Made by a program: the position numbers and the translations under genes. Below are positions 32,132 to 42,269 of a stretch of 64,000 nt of DNA, in pieces. Positions within the stretch are counted from its first letter, which is position 1; the number at the start of each line of letters is the position of its first letter. The stretch spans positions 223,003,001-223,067,000 of the forward strand of contig JAUMIR010000004.1 in the NCBI GenBank assembly GCA_030847615.1, read 5' to 3'. Source of the DNA: Gambelia wislizenii (Eukaryota > Chordata > Lepidosauria > Squamata > Crotaphytidae). The notes under the pieces are model-generated. The model made no database searches and was not told the DNA's origin. It was given only the letters and a program-made list of their open reading frames with translations.

Positions 32132-32430
32132 CAGGTTGAGCATCCCTTATCCAAAATGCTTGGAAACAGAAGTGTTCTATATTGGGGGGAGGGGTCAGGT
32201 TTTGGAATACATGTATTTGCATATACATGAGACATAATGAAGCTGGAGAGAGGCTGAGGATCTGTGAAATGGCAGGTGTGAATTTCCGCCATTTTACAGA
32301 TCCTCACATCTCTCTCAGCTGTGTCTCTCTCCAGCCTTGTATATATAGTACAGGTACATACTATGCTACTTGAGTTGTAGCTCAAATGGTTTTGGATTTT
32401 GGATATTCTGGATAAGGGATACTCAACCTG
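32132..32430. mobile_element. Tigger/pogo-like palindromic element in the BovB
   Basis: CAGGTTGAGCATCCCTTATC and GATAAGGGATACTCAACCTG are inverted repeats. TA is duplicated at 32130-32131 and 32431-32432. Removing the element and one TA restores the BovB reading N-T-K-V-R-M-V. Inner arms (CTGAGGATCTGTGAAATGGC, CCATTTTACAGATCCTCA) also pair, so most of the 299 bp forms a hairpin. Confidence 0.92.
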
Positions 32431-32764
32431 TACTAAAGTCAGGATGGTCCATGCCATCATATTTTCAGTTTCTATGTATGGTTGTGAAAGCTGGGCAATG
32501 AAGAAAGTTGATAGAAAGAAAATCAATTCCTTTGAAATGTGGTGCTTGAGAAGAGTTTTACAGATACCATGGACTGCTAAAAAGACAAATAAATGGATCC
32601 TAGGGCAAATCAGGGCTGAACACTCCCTAGAAGCCAAAATGACTGAGACTGCTGTATTTGGACATATCATGAGAAAACATGACTCACTGGAAAATACCAC
32701 AAGGCTTGGAAAAGTAGAAGGCAGTAGGAAAAGAGGAAGATTCCATTATAGATGGATAGACTCA
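32431..32764 (+). pseudogene. BovB C-terminal segment
   Basis: Open frame with TKVRMVHAIIFSVSMYGCES at the start, then MKKVDRKKINSFEMWCLRRV, ILGQIRAEHSLEAKMTETAV, FGHIMRKHDS and RGRFHYRWID. These are the characteristic post-RT blocks of RTE/BovB (MYGCESW, FE-WC-RR, W-D). It ends where the 612-bp TIR element inserted. Confidence 0.9.
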
Positions 32765-33376
32765 GGAGATTATCAGACAACCTAAATATCCCGCAACAGG
32801 GACAACAGGAGATCGCAAAAAGGCTTCCCTTTCAAATGACGTCGTCCATGTGTTGTTATGCTCCCATGCCCCTTCTATTCCATGGGTGATCCTTTTTATT
32901 CATGGACTAAGCTGTGAATTGACCCTTCGTTCCATTTCTGTAACTGAACGACAGGTGAGTGAAAAGGTGCTCCGTTATGCTGGTGCCATGCCAACTTCAC
33001 TGGGAGGTCCCTGCCAAACACTTCCGGTTGAGATTGGGACATCAAGGTAAATGACACACTTTTTTCCCCCTCCCCAGTTTACTTGCGGGGGGGCAGTAAT
33101 GTGTTTTTGTGCTTGGTGTAATTTTTTACCTTTTATTTTTATTTTTGAATTTCCCACACAATCGTTCTCTTGTGAAAACAGCCAGGATTTCTTTTTCAGG
33201 AAGTGAATGCATCTCTGTAAGAGCTGCATTTACTCCTAGGCTGCTGGAGGGGAGCAGTTTCTGAAGCATGAAAAGGGTAGGTCTGAAAAAAAATTAAACA
33301 TTACAGGGACGGAATTGGGGCAAGATAGGAGATAGCAAGACAGGGACATTATATTTGTCCCTGTCTGATAATCTCC
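32765..33376. mobile_element. 612-bp GGAGATTATC TIR element in the BovB, reference copy
   Basis: The ends GGAGATTATCAGACA and TGTCTGATAATCTCC are perfect inverted repeats. The BovB breaks at GATAGACTCA and resumes at ATCAAGAAAGCC, leaving TGT where a copy of TCA would be, so the spacing fits a 3-bp duplication although two of its bases differ. The interior holds GGGAGGTCCCTGCCA, ACATCAAGGTAAATGACACA and CAGGAAGTGAATGCATCTC, shared with the copies at 1718 and 8579. Non-coding. Confidence 0.82.
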
Positions 33377-33461
33377 TGTATCAAGAAAGCCACAGCCCTG
33401 GGTCTGCAAAACCTGAGCAGGGCTGTTTATAATAGGATGACTTGGAGGTCTTTCATTCATA

Positions 33462-33876
33462 GAATCATAGAGTTGGAAGAGACCTCAAGGCCCATCCAGT
33501 CCAACCCCCTGCCATGCAGGAATACACAATCAAATCATTCCCAACAGATGGCCATCCAGCCTCTGTTTAAAAACCTCCAAAGAAGGAGACTCCACCACAC
33601 TACGAGGCAGTGTATTCCACTTCCGAACAGTTCTTACTGTCAGGAAGTTCTTCCTAATGTTTAGGTGGAATCTCTTTTCCTTCAATTTGAACCCATTGCT
33701 CTGTGTCCTAGTCTCTGGAGCAGCAGAAAACAAGCTTGCCCCATCCTCAGTATGACATCCCTTCAAATATTTAAACATGGCTATCATGTCCCCTCTCAAC
33801 CTTCTCTTCTCCAGACTAAACATGCCTAACTCCCTAAGACGCTCCTCATAGGGCATAGCTTCCAGACCTCCCACCA
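33462..33876 (-). mobile_element. CR1 LINE 3' end inside the BovB tail
   Basis: A 3'-terminal CR1 of the same subfamily as 13830 and 52319: AATCATAGAGTTGGAAGAG, GGCCATCCAGCCTCTG, CAGGAAGTTCTTCCTAATG, TGTGTCCTAGTCTCTGG. It is uninterrupted where the 13830 copy carries the palindromic MITE. BovB tail sequence flanks it on both sides (TTCATTCATAG at the left; GGTCACCATTAGTCAAAG at the right). Confidence 0.88.
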
Positions 33877-33934
33877 TCCTGGTCACCATTAGTCAAAGTT
33901 GGTTTGACAGCAGTTAACAACAACAAACCAAGTC

Positions 33935-35140
33935 CCAGCCTTCATTTGAATGTCTGTATAGGGCAGGAACAGGATTCTTCCTCCCTTGAAATGTTCCTCA
34001 GCTGCAGCTCACACTATTCATCACTTATGACTGTGCTTTCTAAGACTGGTGGGATGTACAGACCAATATTATCCAGAGGACTGCATGATTCCCATCGCTA
34101 GTGTAGAGGCTAAAGGTATACATTCTGTACCTGAGGCTTTCTCCTCACAGTTGGGAAGCCTGTTTTTTCTAGGGAAATTACTGCATAACTTCTGTTACAG
34201 CATTCAACTGAATATATGGAGGCTTGGGGAAAGTTCATGTAACTGGACTCCCTCTTACTGTTCATGTCAGGGCCACCATTGCTATTAAGTAGTCACCTGT
34301 GGCAGAAGATACTGGAGGACAGCAGAAACATATTGGCAGACACAACAAGATACCACACAGCCTCCGCAGCACCCCTAAACTAGCTTACTGTTTGGGGTGC
34401 AGTGGAGGGTGCTATCTCATTGCCACTGCTGAAGAAAGATGCAACAAGTTTTATACCTGGAATGGGAAGGTCACCATCATGCTTTTGCATTCAGGCAGCC
34501 CCTGACTGTGTTCAGTGTAATGTGTGAGGAGGGCTGCTCATACCCTCCTCTTAAACACAATTAATGGGAGCCAAAGGTTCAATAAGCACCCAGATTAACA
34601 TCTCTGCTCATCTAACCAGCTCCTTGGAACCAGCTAACAGGTGAACATCCAACATTTGATGAATTTTACATGTGAATTGGCTGCCAACAATAAAATATAT
34701 AAACTTTTTGTGTCAATGGAAAGCCAGCCCTTTTAAGGATCAAATTACAGTTTATGGTACATGTATGTGAATTCCCACATCTCTTTAAAAAAAAAAATCT
34801 AAAAACCAACAGAAGATGGATCAGGGCTGTGGTGTAGGCAGATCAGAGGTTAGAAATACTGTGGGAGGTGGCTTTACTATAGCTCCCAGAATCCCCTTGA
34901 GAGCCTGGCCAGTGACCTTTCTGGCTGTGAAATTCTGAGAGTTGTTATGCTAAAAAGAACATTTCCAAAGTGTGATCATTTCCTCCAGTACCATTCTCCT
35001 GATTAAAATCATCCCTGAAAGTTGTTATTTGCTGGCCTCAGCAGCATCACAGACAAACAAATTAATGGTTTTCAGTAGTAAAATGGTACAAGAAAAAGAA
35101 TGTCCCCATCTCACAAATTGCTAAAGCATCCTGACCTGGA
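33935..35140. other. Unassigned sequence with small repeat remnants
   Basis: No gene was recognised. 34868-34968 carries words (TATAGCTCCCAGAATCCC, AAATTCTGAGAGTTGTTATG) of a palindromic lizard repeat also seen near 53795 and 59000. Confidence 0.35.
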
Positions 35141-35143
35141 TTA

Positions 35144-35305
35144 TTGTTGTTGTTGTTGTTGTTGTGTGCCTTCAAGTCATTTCTGACTTATGGTGACTCT
35201 AAGGTGAACCTATCAAGGGGTTTCTGAGGCTGAGAGTGTATGACTTGCCCAAGGTCACCTAGGGAGTTTTCATGGCCAAGCAGGAGAGGGTGATTATTTT
35301 TGGTT
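35144..35305 (-). mobile_element. Sauria-type SINE, inverse, 5'-truncated
   Basis: The (TTG)n run is followed by TGCCTTCAAGTCATTTCTGA, then TATGGTGACTCTAAGGTGAA, TGAGGCTGAGAGTGTATGAC and CCCAAGGTCACCTAGGGAG. This is the reverse of the BovB-like tail and part of the tRNA-unrelated body; the tRNA head is missing. Confidence 0.85.
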
Positions 35306-35309
35306 TGGA

Positions 35310-37110
35310 TTTTTTTAAAAAAAGATCAAAAATACCCTTAGTGTGATGCCCAGTATAATCAGTTCATGGGCTTCTGTGTTATTGTTCCACAAAGATTTCA
35401 ACCTTCACAGTGCAATCATTAAAATATGACATAACTAAACACATAATTTATGAAATTCACTGACATGATGGTTTCTAGATTAGATGGCTTTAGAAGGGGA
35501 TTAGTCCATTCACAGAGAAAAAGTCTATCAGTGGCTACTCATCACAAAGGAACCTCAACATTCACAATCAGATGTGGGAAGCAAGAAATGCGTTGGGGAA
35601 ATCTGTTGTGTTCATGGCTTCATTGTGGACTTCCTCAAGGCATCTGGCTAGCCAATGAGGACCATGATATTGTACTGGATGGATCTTTGGTCTGATCACA
35701 CTTGGCTGTTATGTTCTTATGAAAAACAGCTTTTCGAAGCATCGAAGTAAGTGCTGGTGTTAACTGGGCCAATTGTTATAATTTATATTCTAAACTTGAA
35801 AGGGAAATTCAAATCCTGTATCAAAGTAACCTGAATACTACATCCAGAAAAGCTCATTCTTTGATCTAAACCAGTTGTACATCATCCAAAAAATTGGCTT
35901 ATTCTGCTTCTGATAACCCATTCATTAAATTCTTTTACAGCTTCTGAGTTTCCACTAACCATTAATTATATATGTTCTTCCATGGGGACAGAAATGAATG
36001 TTGAGATTCTGCAGCATTTAATTCCATACCAAACCCAAAATACAATTTTGTAAGACCTTTTCTGCAGAACCTAGACAGCATGCCACTCAGGTTCTCCTTT
36101 GCTATATAGCTCTCTAGCCTCGCTATCACATATGCAAGAGTGTTGTCCATGTAAATCGCCCAATCACATACAGAGATTGCACTCCTAATCATAGTGACTT
36201 CTGTGTTATATTTGTAAATCCTCTTTCTCAAAAGATCTCAGAGCAACACTTTAGGCACTCACAACCTTGTGAAGTTAAGTTAGACTGAGAATGTGTGACT
36301 TGGCACTCAGGCCTATTTAATTTCCTATGGATGAGAGAACAGCGTAGACTTGTGACATCTTTGTAATCAGGGCCAACACTGGGCATCCTTGGCCAGCTGC
36401 CAGGGCCCAGGACCCTGGCATGATCATTGCTGATGTCTGTTCTTACTTTTTCCTTTTTATTTTCCAGCGTGATGGCTTCATTGTTTATTTTCCACTCCAA
36501 ACACCAGGTGGTTCAGTCTAGCTTCCAGCCACCCTTTTGATTTCCCAAACTGACCTGACCAAGTATTACTCTGGGGCATTGTGAGAAATGAAAGAGTGGC
36601 TAGATTCAGCCAGCTAGCCCTCGTTGCAGCACAGCAGCTTCAGACACCAGAGGACATATTATCCATGTCTCACTCCAGCCAGGTACTGGCCTTGCTTCAC
36701 TTACAATTACACAAGAGGAGTATAAGTAGTGGTATCCCTACAAGACAGAACATCCCCAGAAGTCAACTTAAGCTACTTTTGTACCCAGTTTTGACTAACT
36801 CCTGCTAATCTCCTTTCTCTGCCTCTGTACCTTCAAACAAATCTTCTCACTCACACACAGGATGTTCTGCTGGAGATGGACCATAAGGCCCTACAGTCTA
36901 GTTGGAGCAGAACAGAAACCCTCCAACATCTATCAATGGTTTGGGTCAGTGGTGTAAAGCCATGGTGTGCCATGCGTGAAAATCCAGCTGTGTACCATTT
37001 TAAATACTGTAATCACATTTGTTCAACCTATAGTCAAATAAACCAATCAGATGCTGCCTCATAAGAGATATGACCAATGGAATTGTGAGACTACCTCCTC
37101 CTAGCCATTC
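35310..37110. other. Unassigned, mostly unique sequence
   Basis: No gene was recognised. 35640-35725 resembles the tail of an old lizard repeat (GATGGATCTTTGGTCTGATC, GCTGTTATGTTCTTATG). The small ORFs have no domain. Confidence 0.35.
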
Positions 37111-37115
37111 TGGTA

Positions 37116-37334
37116 CTGGCTGACCCCCCATCCACAGATTCAGTATCCACGGTTCCACTTATCCATGTTGGAAAAAATATGTTCTCTCTAGGGATTTCTA
37201 GGTCCTCCAATGTGATTCTATGGTCAACTTCCTGCATTCGTTTCATTGAAAATAATAGGGTTCCCTATTAACCATGGTTTCAGCTAACCATTGGGGGTCT
37301 TGGAACATATCCCCCTTGAATGTAGAGGTCAACC
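37116..37334. mobile_element. Tigger-like MITE, eroded
   Basis: CTGACCCCCCATCCACAGAT and CAGTATCCACGGTTCCACTT at the left, with CCATTGGGGGTCTTGGAACA and GAATGTAGAGGTCAACC at the right, follow the plan of the element at 15650. TA precedes the left end. The right end is mutated. Confidence 0.6.
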
Positions 37335-37350
37335 TATACCTTTATTGGCT

Positions 37351-37370
37351 ACACACACACACACACACAC
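37351..37370. repeat. (AC)10 microsatellite
   Basis: Ten uninterrupted AC units. Confidence 0.95.
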
Positions 37371-37689
37371 CACAAGGTATCATGTGAATGGTTCAGCTCA
37401 CTGCCACTCCTCATACTGGAAGAAATACTTTAAAATGGGAAGGGGCTGCAGCCTTAACCAGCTGACCACCACCAAAGTACCTTCTCTTATATATCACTGG
37501 GGCAGTGAATTGATTCTGTGTTCTGGTCCAGACTCAGCTCCCAAAATAAGGTCAGTACCTTAGATTGCTTTTTTAAAGTTTGGACTAAAATCCACAGTGG
37601 GATTAACCAGACCCACTTGCTTCTGATGTCCCCAAGGTTTTATTTACATAGGTTCTTGCAGCAATGGTTGTTGGCAAAATTGCTACTAG

Positions 37690-37822
37690 GAAGTGGTTTT
37701 ACCTTGTCAGTTTTGTCTATTGTCTTGTCTGAATTTGTTTTATTGTGTATTTTAATGTTCTCTAAGCCACCCAGAGCTCATATTTCCACCTAGAGTGTAG
37801 GATCTATCTATCTAATCTCAAA
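37690..37822 (+). mobile_element. L2-group LINE 3' tail
   Basis: TTTATTGTGTATTTTAATG, then CTAAGCCACCCAGAGCTCA and ending AAATAAATAAAAC matches the 'taagccgccc...ataaataaa' tail type of L2 elements. Non-coding. Confidence 0.5.
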
Positions 37823-37824
37823 AT

Positions 37825-38116
37825 AAATAAAACAGGGAAAGGTTACTTCCTTTCCCTATACTACTGTGTTTGTGTTGAGTTTTATTCTTTAGAAAAGCAA
37901 AATGTTTCACAACACATCAAGTGGGAATGTATTAACACATTGTAAATCACAGCGGGATCCCCATGTATTTCCTGATTAGTAACAACAGGTACTGGCTCAG
38001 AATTTTAAGAGCACATCCTTTGAGACTTTTTTTTTTTTTTTTGCATCCACATGTTGAGATATAACATTTGCCCTGATCCTGTGTGTGCAAAATCAAAAAG
38101 GTTTAGCAAAATCAAA

Positions 38117-38160
<44 letters not shown>

Positions 38161-39105
38161 GACTTCTGACATAGATCCTTTCTGTCAATATTAACATCCT
38201 TAATGTATTGGGTAGTTTGAGAGACACAGTATATCTGTCATACTTGTAGCCATCATCCGTTCATAGTATTTCAGTCCATTTTTTAAAACTTTACTTTTAA
38301 TATCAAATACATTTTACATGTAAAAATAGTCTTCAGATGATTATTTGAAAACATCATTCCATTAATATAGAAGAAAGAAAGCTTCCTGGATGTCAAATCT
38401 TATTGTGATGTTTTCTTTAAAAAGAACAAAGGACTCATCTATTGAAGAAGCAGAGGAGATTGAAAGCAGAAGAGGGGATTTTCTGAGCCTCATATAGACA
38501 TCTCAATATGGATCTCCAGAGTCTTCCTAGGCCCCACCCAGGTTCCTAATATTATTGCTTCATCCAAAGGTGACAGAGAGGGCCTTGTATGTGTTGGGTA
38601 AGGAGACTGCCTGAATGCAAATCTCCCTTTCTCCCTTGTTGTGTACTGAGCAAGGTAAGAATGACATCTGTAACTCCACCCAGGTTTGGGTTCTGCTTAC
38701 TTTGGCTTTAGCAATACTGATTGGTAGAATTCAGCCCCTGATGGGTTTTAATCTGGAGAATGCTCACCTCAAAAGGAGAGGGGAAGGTTCCTTGCCTTTG
38801 CTGTTTAGTATGGAGTTTCTCTGGATATCTACCTTTATGATAGATGATCATGAAAAATGATCATCTGTTTACCCCCATCCTGCCCCTGTCTTGGAGCCCT
38901 GCAATTCATACAATGCAGAGCTTTCCCCCCATTTTGCCTCTGGACAGTCCTCACAATGCCTTGGACAAAGATGGGGGGAAGACAGGGTAAAGCTCATTAA
39001 AATGTTTCAGCAAAATACTTGGGGGAAACTGCTTTGTTTTTGTTTGTTTGTTTAAAAAAACAGACCTGGCAGCTCTATGGCATGTTTTTACATGAAGTCC
39101 TTTAT
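37825..39105. other. Unassigned sequence with microsatellites
   Basis: Contains a T16 run at 38027-38042 and the (AAAG)n at 38114-38162. No gene was recognised. Confidence 0.4.
38114..38162. repeat. (AAAG)n microsatellite, about 12 units
   Basis: Uninterrupted AAAG/GAAA units over 49 bp. Confidence 0.97.
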
Positions 39106-39109
39106 TTTA

Positions 39110-39466
39110 ATAGGACTTGCTGATATCCAGAGTTTCCATTATCCATGGTACATTTGGGAACCAAATCCCACAGATACAGGGGGAGCCCTGGTGGCGCAGT
39201 GGTTAAATGCCAGTACTGCAAGCCACCATGTTGCAAGTTCAATTCCAGCGGGCTCCAAGGTTCACTCAGCCTTCCATCCTTCCGTAGGTCGGTAAAATGA
39301 GTACCCAGCTTGTGGGGGCGATTAGCTGACACACATTGGAAACTGTTTAATGCAGTGTAGATGTGTAAATAGCTATTGCTTAAAACAATTTGTAAGCCGC
39401 TCTGATAGCCTTGTGGCTGAAGAGCGGGGTATAAATAAATAAATAAATAAAAGGGGTTCAGCTGTA
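39110..39466. mobile_element. Tigger-like fragment split by an ACA SINE
   Basis: CTGATATCCAGAGTTTCCAT with GGGAACCAAATCCCACAGAT at the left and GGGGTTCAGCTGTA at the right are the two parts of a Tigger-type element (compare 15650). The SINE at 39183-39451 separates them. Confidence 0.55.
39183..39451 (+). mobile_element. ACA-type tRNA-derived SINE, full length
   Basis: It begins GAGCCCTGGTGGCGCAGTGG (A box) and continues with GCAAGTTCAATTCCAGC (B box). The body has CTTCCGTAGGTCGGTAAAAT and TTGTAAGCCGCTCTGATAGC, and the tail is (AATA)n. AGGGG is duplicated at 39178-39182 and 39452-39456. Well preserved. Confidence 0.9.
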
Positions 39467-39547
39467 ATATTATTTGAAAGTCCGTATGTCCCCATATGAA
39501 CTGCCCAAGTTTTCTGATTTTCAGAGAATGGCTTTCTCTCCATCCCA

Positions 39548-39955
39548 CCACCCTCTCAGGCTTGTCAGGTGAGTGACCAAGGAGAGAGCCTTCTTGGTGG
39601 TTGCTCCTAGGCTGTGAAACTCACTCCCCCCTCCAAAGGCCTTAGTTGCTCCCTTTCTGCTCTTTTTGCCAGTAGGAAACAATTGTACTATTTAAATAGG
39701 CCTTCTGCCTTTAACTGTCTGGGGTAGAAGGATATGTAATGGGTATGCATTTTTAAATAAGCAATATGTGTTCTGTGTAATTTCAACTGTTTTTAATTTA
39801 ATGCTTAAAAAACAGTGTTGTAATTAGATCAATTGTTTAATGCTTTTTAAACTTTTGCACCACATAGTATTTTAGCTTATATTGTTTTAATTCATATTGT
39901 GAATAGCTTTGAGTCCCATTTTGAGAGAATGGTGAGATATAAACCAATAAATCAA
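39548..39955 (+). mobile_element. L2-group LINE 3' end
   Basis: The start encodes ERAFLVVAPRL and NSLPPPKALVA-type words (GAGAGAGCCTTCTTGGTGG, GGCTGTGAAACTCACTCCC), the usual C-terminus of L2-group elements. A long T/A-rich 3' UTR follows, ending GGTGAGATATAAACCAATAA. Confidence 0.7.
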
Positions 39956-40794
39956 TTTATTATGACAGTTTTCTTGCTTATTTACATTAGAGACACTTAA
40001 AATTCATGTTCCTGCTTTGTATTTCAATTTTAACGTCACAAAGTCAAAAGGTTAAACCACTAAAACAACTGGGAAAAGCAAAAACAGTGCTAAAGAATAT
40101 TTCAAAAGTGTGTTGTGATGAAACTATGAAGTTTACTGTAAAGCAGTTGTGCTAGACTGAGGGATTTATGACCTTGAAAATTATGTGATGACAGGACCTT
40201 AAATATACTTAATCTTCCGTAGATGGTCTGCAGGGGGCAGTTTTGCTTTTGTCTCCGGGTGAATGGAGGACCCATGCTGAAGATTCTTTGAGATATTTGT
40301 GGAATCAGTGGCAAATCTCCATTATCTGGCCAGCATCTTGAGGAGTGATTTCCCAAGTCAGGGCAATTCATTTGGAATTAGTCAATGACAAAGCAGCCAC
40401 CAAATCCAACAAAATTTACTGCCAGAATCTGGGCCACTGTTTGCCTTACAAGGAGTGTGAAGGCTTAAAGGATGTTTATCACCACAACAATATGAAATTT
40501 GCCATTACACATGAACTGAAAAAGTCCTGAGGATGAAGTCCAACAGGCAACCTTCCTCCAGGTTTTCATGTCTTTGGAGGAGGCCCTTATTTCTTCTCTG
40601 CCACCTTTGGAGACACATTTGGTAGGGATGCAGGGAAATGCTTTCTTGGAGCCCCTCTCAAGTTTAGATGTCCCTGGCATGGCAAATAGGCTGAACTTTT
40701 CCTTCTTGTCCTGCTAGTGGTAGGGGAAAAAAAGACCTTTGTATTTTGCCTCTACCTGATTAACTGAAGGAGGCTATTCTTTATTTGTCTCTTC

Positions 40795-40925
40795 TGTTTC
40801 TAATTGTGTTCTAATCTATTCTTTTTAAAATTGATTTTAAATTGAATTTTATCTTTACTAAACACCTTAAGTGCCACTTTTGACATAAAGACAGGATATA
40901 AACAGAATAAAATAATAAATACAAT
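40795..40925 (+). mobile_element. L2-group LINE 3' tail
   Basis: AAGTGCCACTTTTGACATAA followed by GACAGGATATAAACAG and ATAATAAATAC has the usual tail layout. Short and old. Confidence 0.45.
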
Positions 40926-41202
40926 ACAAATACAAATAATTAATACAATCCAAGAAAGTGGGGGGGGGGGAAGGAACCCATAAAACTCCAGCAAAGTGCC
41001 TATACAATCTTTGAGAGAGAGAAAAGATGAAGTTGGTTTATTCTGTTGTTGTTGGGTTGTTGTTTTTTTGTTTGTTTTAAAGTGGGTTCTTAAAAACAAC
41101 TGAAATAAAACAGAAGGGACAATGTCTCAGATTCAAGCTGATTTGCAAAAAAAAAAATTAATGTATATGATCCAATTTTGGCACTTTGGAATATGGCACC
41201 AA

Positions 41203-41441
41203 TTGTTGTTGTGTGTCTGCTTCAAGTCATTTCGGACTTACGGTGACCGTAAGGCAAACTTACCATGTGGTTTTCTTGGCAGAATTTGTTCAGGGGGGGT
41301 TGCCTTTGCCTTCCTTTGAGGCTGAGAGAGTGTGACTTCCCCAAGGTTTCCCAGTGGGTTTCCATGGCCAAATGGAGATTTGAACCCTGGTCTCCAGAAT
41401 CATACTCCAACACTTAAACCACTATACCATGCTGGCTCTTG
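41203..41441 (-). mobile_element. Sauria-type SINE, near full length, inverse
   Basis: TTGTTGTTGTGTGTCTGCTT tail, then AAGTCATTTCGGACTTACGG, GAGGCTGAGAGAGTGTGACT, the reverse B box GATTTGAACCCTGGTCTCC and the reverse A-box/head CCACTATACCATGCTGGCTC. All parts of the SINE are present. Confidence 0.92.
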
Positions 41442-41609
41442 AGCCATAGGGGGAAAAGATATAAAACTACTGATTTTAACATTATTGTTCATTCAACATT
41501 AAAAGAGGAAACAGTCTTGGTTGTAATTGCCTTTTTGTATCCAGCACCTCAGACTGAACACAAATTTGTACCTTATCATCCTTGAATATTTTGAAACTCT
41601 CATTTGTGG

Positions 41610-41848
41610 TGTTGTCATTGTTGTTGTGCGCCTTCAAGAGATTTTCAGCTTATGGTGACCTTAATGTGAACCTATCATGATAAGATTTTCTTGGCAAGAT
41701 TTGTTCAGAGGGGGGTTGTTATTGCCTTCCTCTGAGGCTGAGAGAGTGTGACTTGCCTAAGGTCACCCAGTGGGTTTTCACGGCTGAGCAGGGATATGTT
41801 CTCCCAGGTTATAATCCAACACTCAAACTACTACACCACACTGGCACT
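41610..41848 (-). mobile_element. Sauria-type SINE, near full length, inverse
   Basis: Tail TTGTTGTGCGCCTTCAAGAG, body CTGAGGCTGAGAGAGTGTGA and CTAAGGTCACCCAGTGGG, head ACTACACCACACTGGC. Same orientation as its neighbours. Confidence 0.9.
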
Positions 41849-42133
41849 CCTGGTTTGTATTAATGTGCCCTTTTTCTTCCCTCTCTCCCCCAAAATATTA
41901 TTTTCTTCTTTTGATCACAACAGACACAGCTCTCCATTGGTGTGTGGGTGTGGGTGTGCACTTACAGAGTGACTATGCTTCAGTCATACCCAGAAGACAG
42001 TGTTATGCACTGTGTGTTGACCAAACAACAAAACAATCATGCTTGCAGCAGCTTCAGATTCTCCAAGGTTAACATGCATTTTAAAAGCTAAGACTTGTCT
42101 TGTTGTGGTCTTGCAAAACATGTGAACAAGACC

Positions 42134-42268
42134 TGTTGTTGTTGTTGTGTTCCTTCAAGTCATTTCCAACTTATGGCGACCCGAAGGCTCAGAGGGGATT
42201 TGCCATTGTCCTCCTCCGAAGCTGAGAGAATGTGACTTGCCCAAAGTCACCCAGCAGGTTTTCTCTAG
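42134..42268 (-). mobile_element. Sauria-type SINE, 5'-truncated, inverse
   Basis: (TTG)n tail then TTCCTTCAAGTCATTTCCAA, CTTATGGCGACCCGAAGGC, CTCCTCCGAAGCTGAGAGAA and AAAGTCACCCAGCAGG. The tRNA head is missing. Confidence 0.88.
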
Positions 42269-42269
42269 A

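Larger units (their letters stand above)
23740..33932 (+). mobile_element. RTE/BovB LINE, about 3 kb of element expanded to 10 kb by five insertions
   Basis: BovB segments in order: 23740-24398, 25000-25440, 30697-32131, 32431-32764, 33377-33461 and about 33877-33932. They run from the 5' end through endonuclease, reverse transcriptase and C-terminal domain to a 3' end with AACAACAACAAAC. Interruptions are a 601-bp TIR element, an L1, a Tigger, a 612-bp TIR element and a CR1. Removing each restores BovB continuity, which is how the boundaries were set. Removed insertions leave close to the usual full length of a BovB element. The coding region has many stops and shifts. Confidence 0.9.

Noticed and set aside
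32122..32700. A 192-codon minus-strand ORF
   Set aside because: It is the antisense of the BovB C-terminal segment plus a Tigger element.
38114..38162. CRISPR-like or tandem gene repeat
   Set aside because: It is a plain (AAAG)n microsatellite; there are no spacers anywhere in the window.
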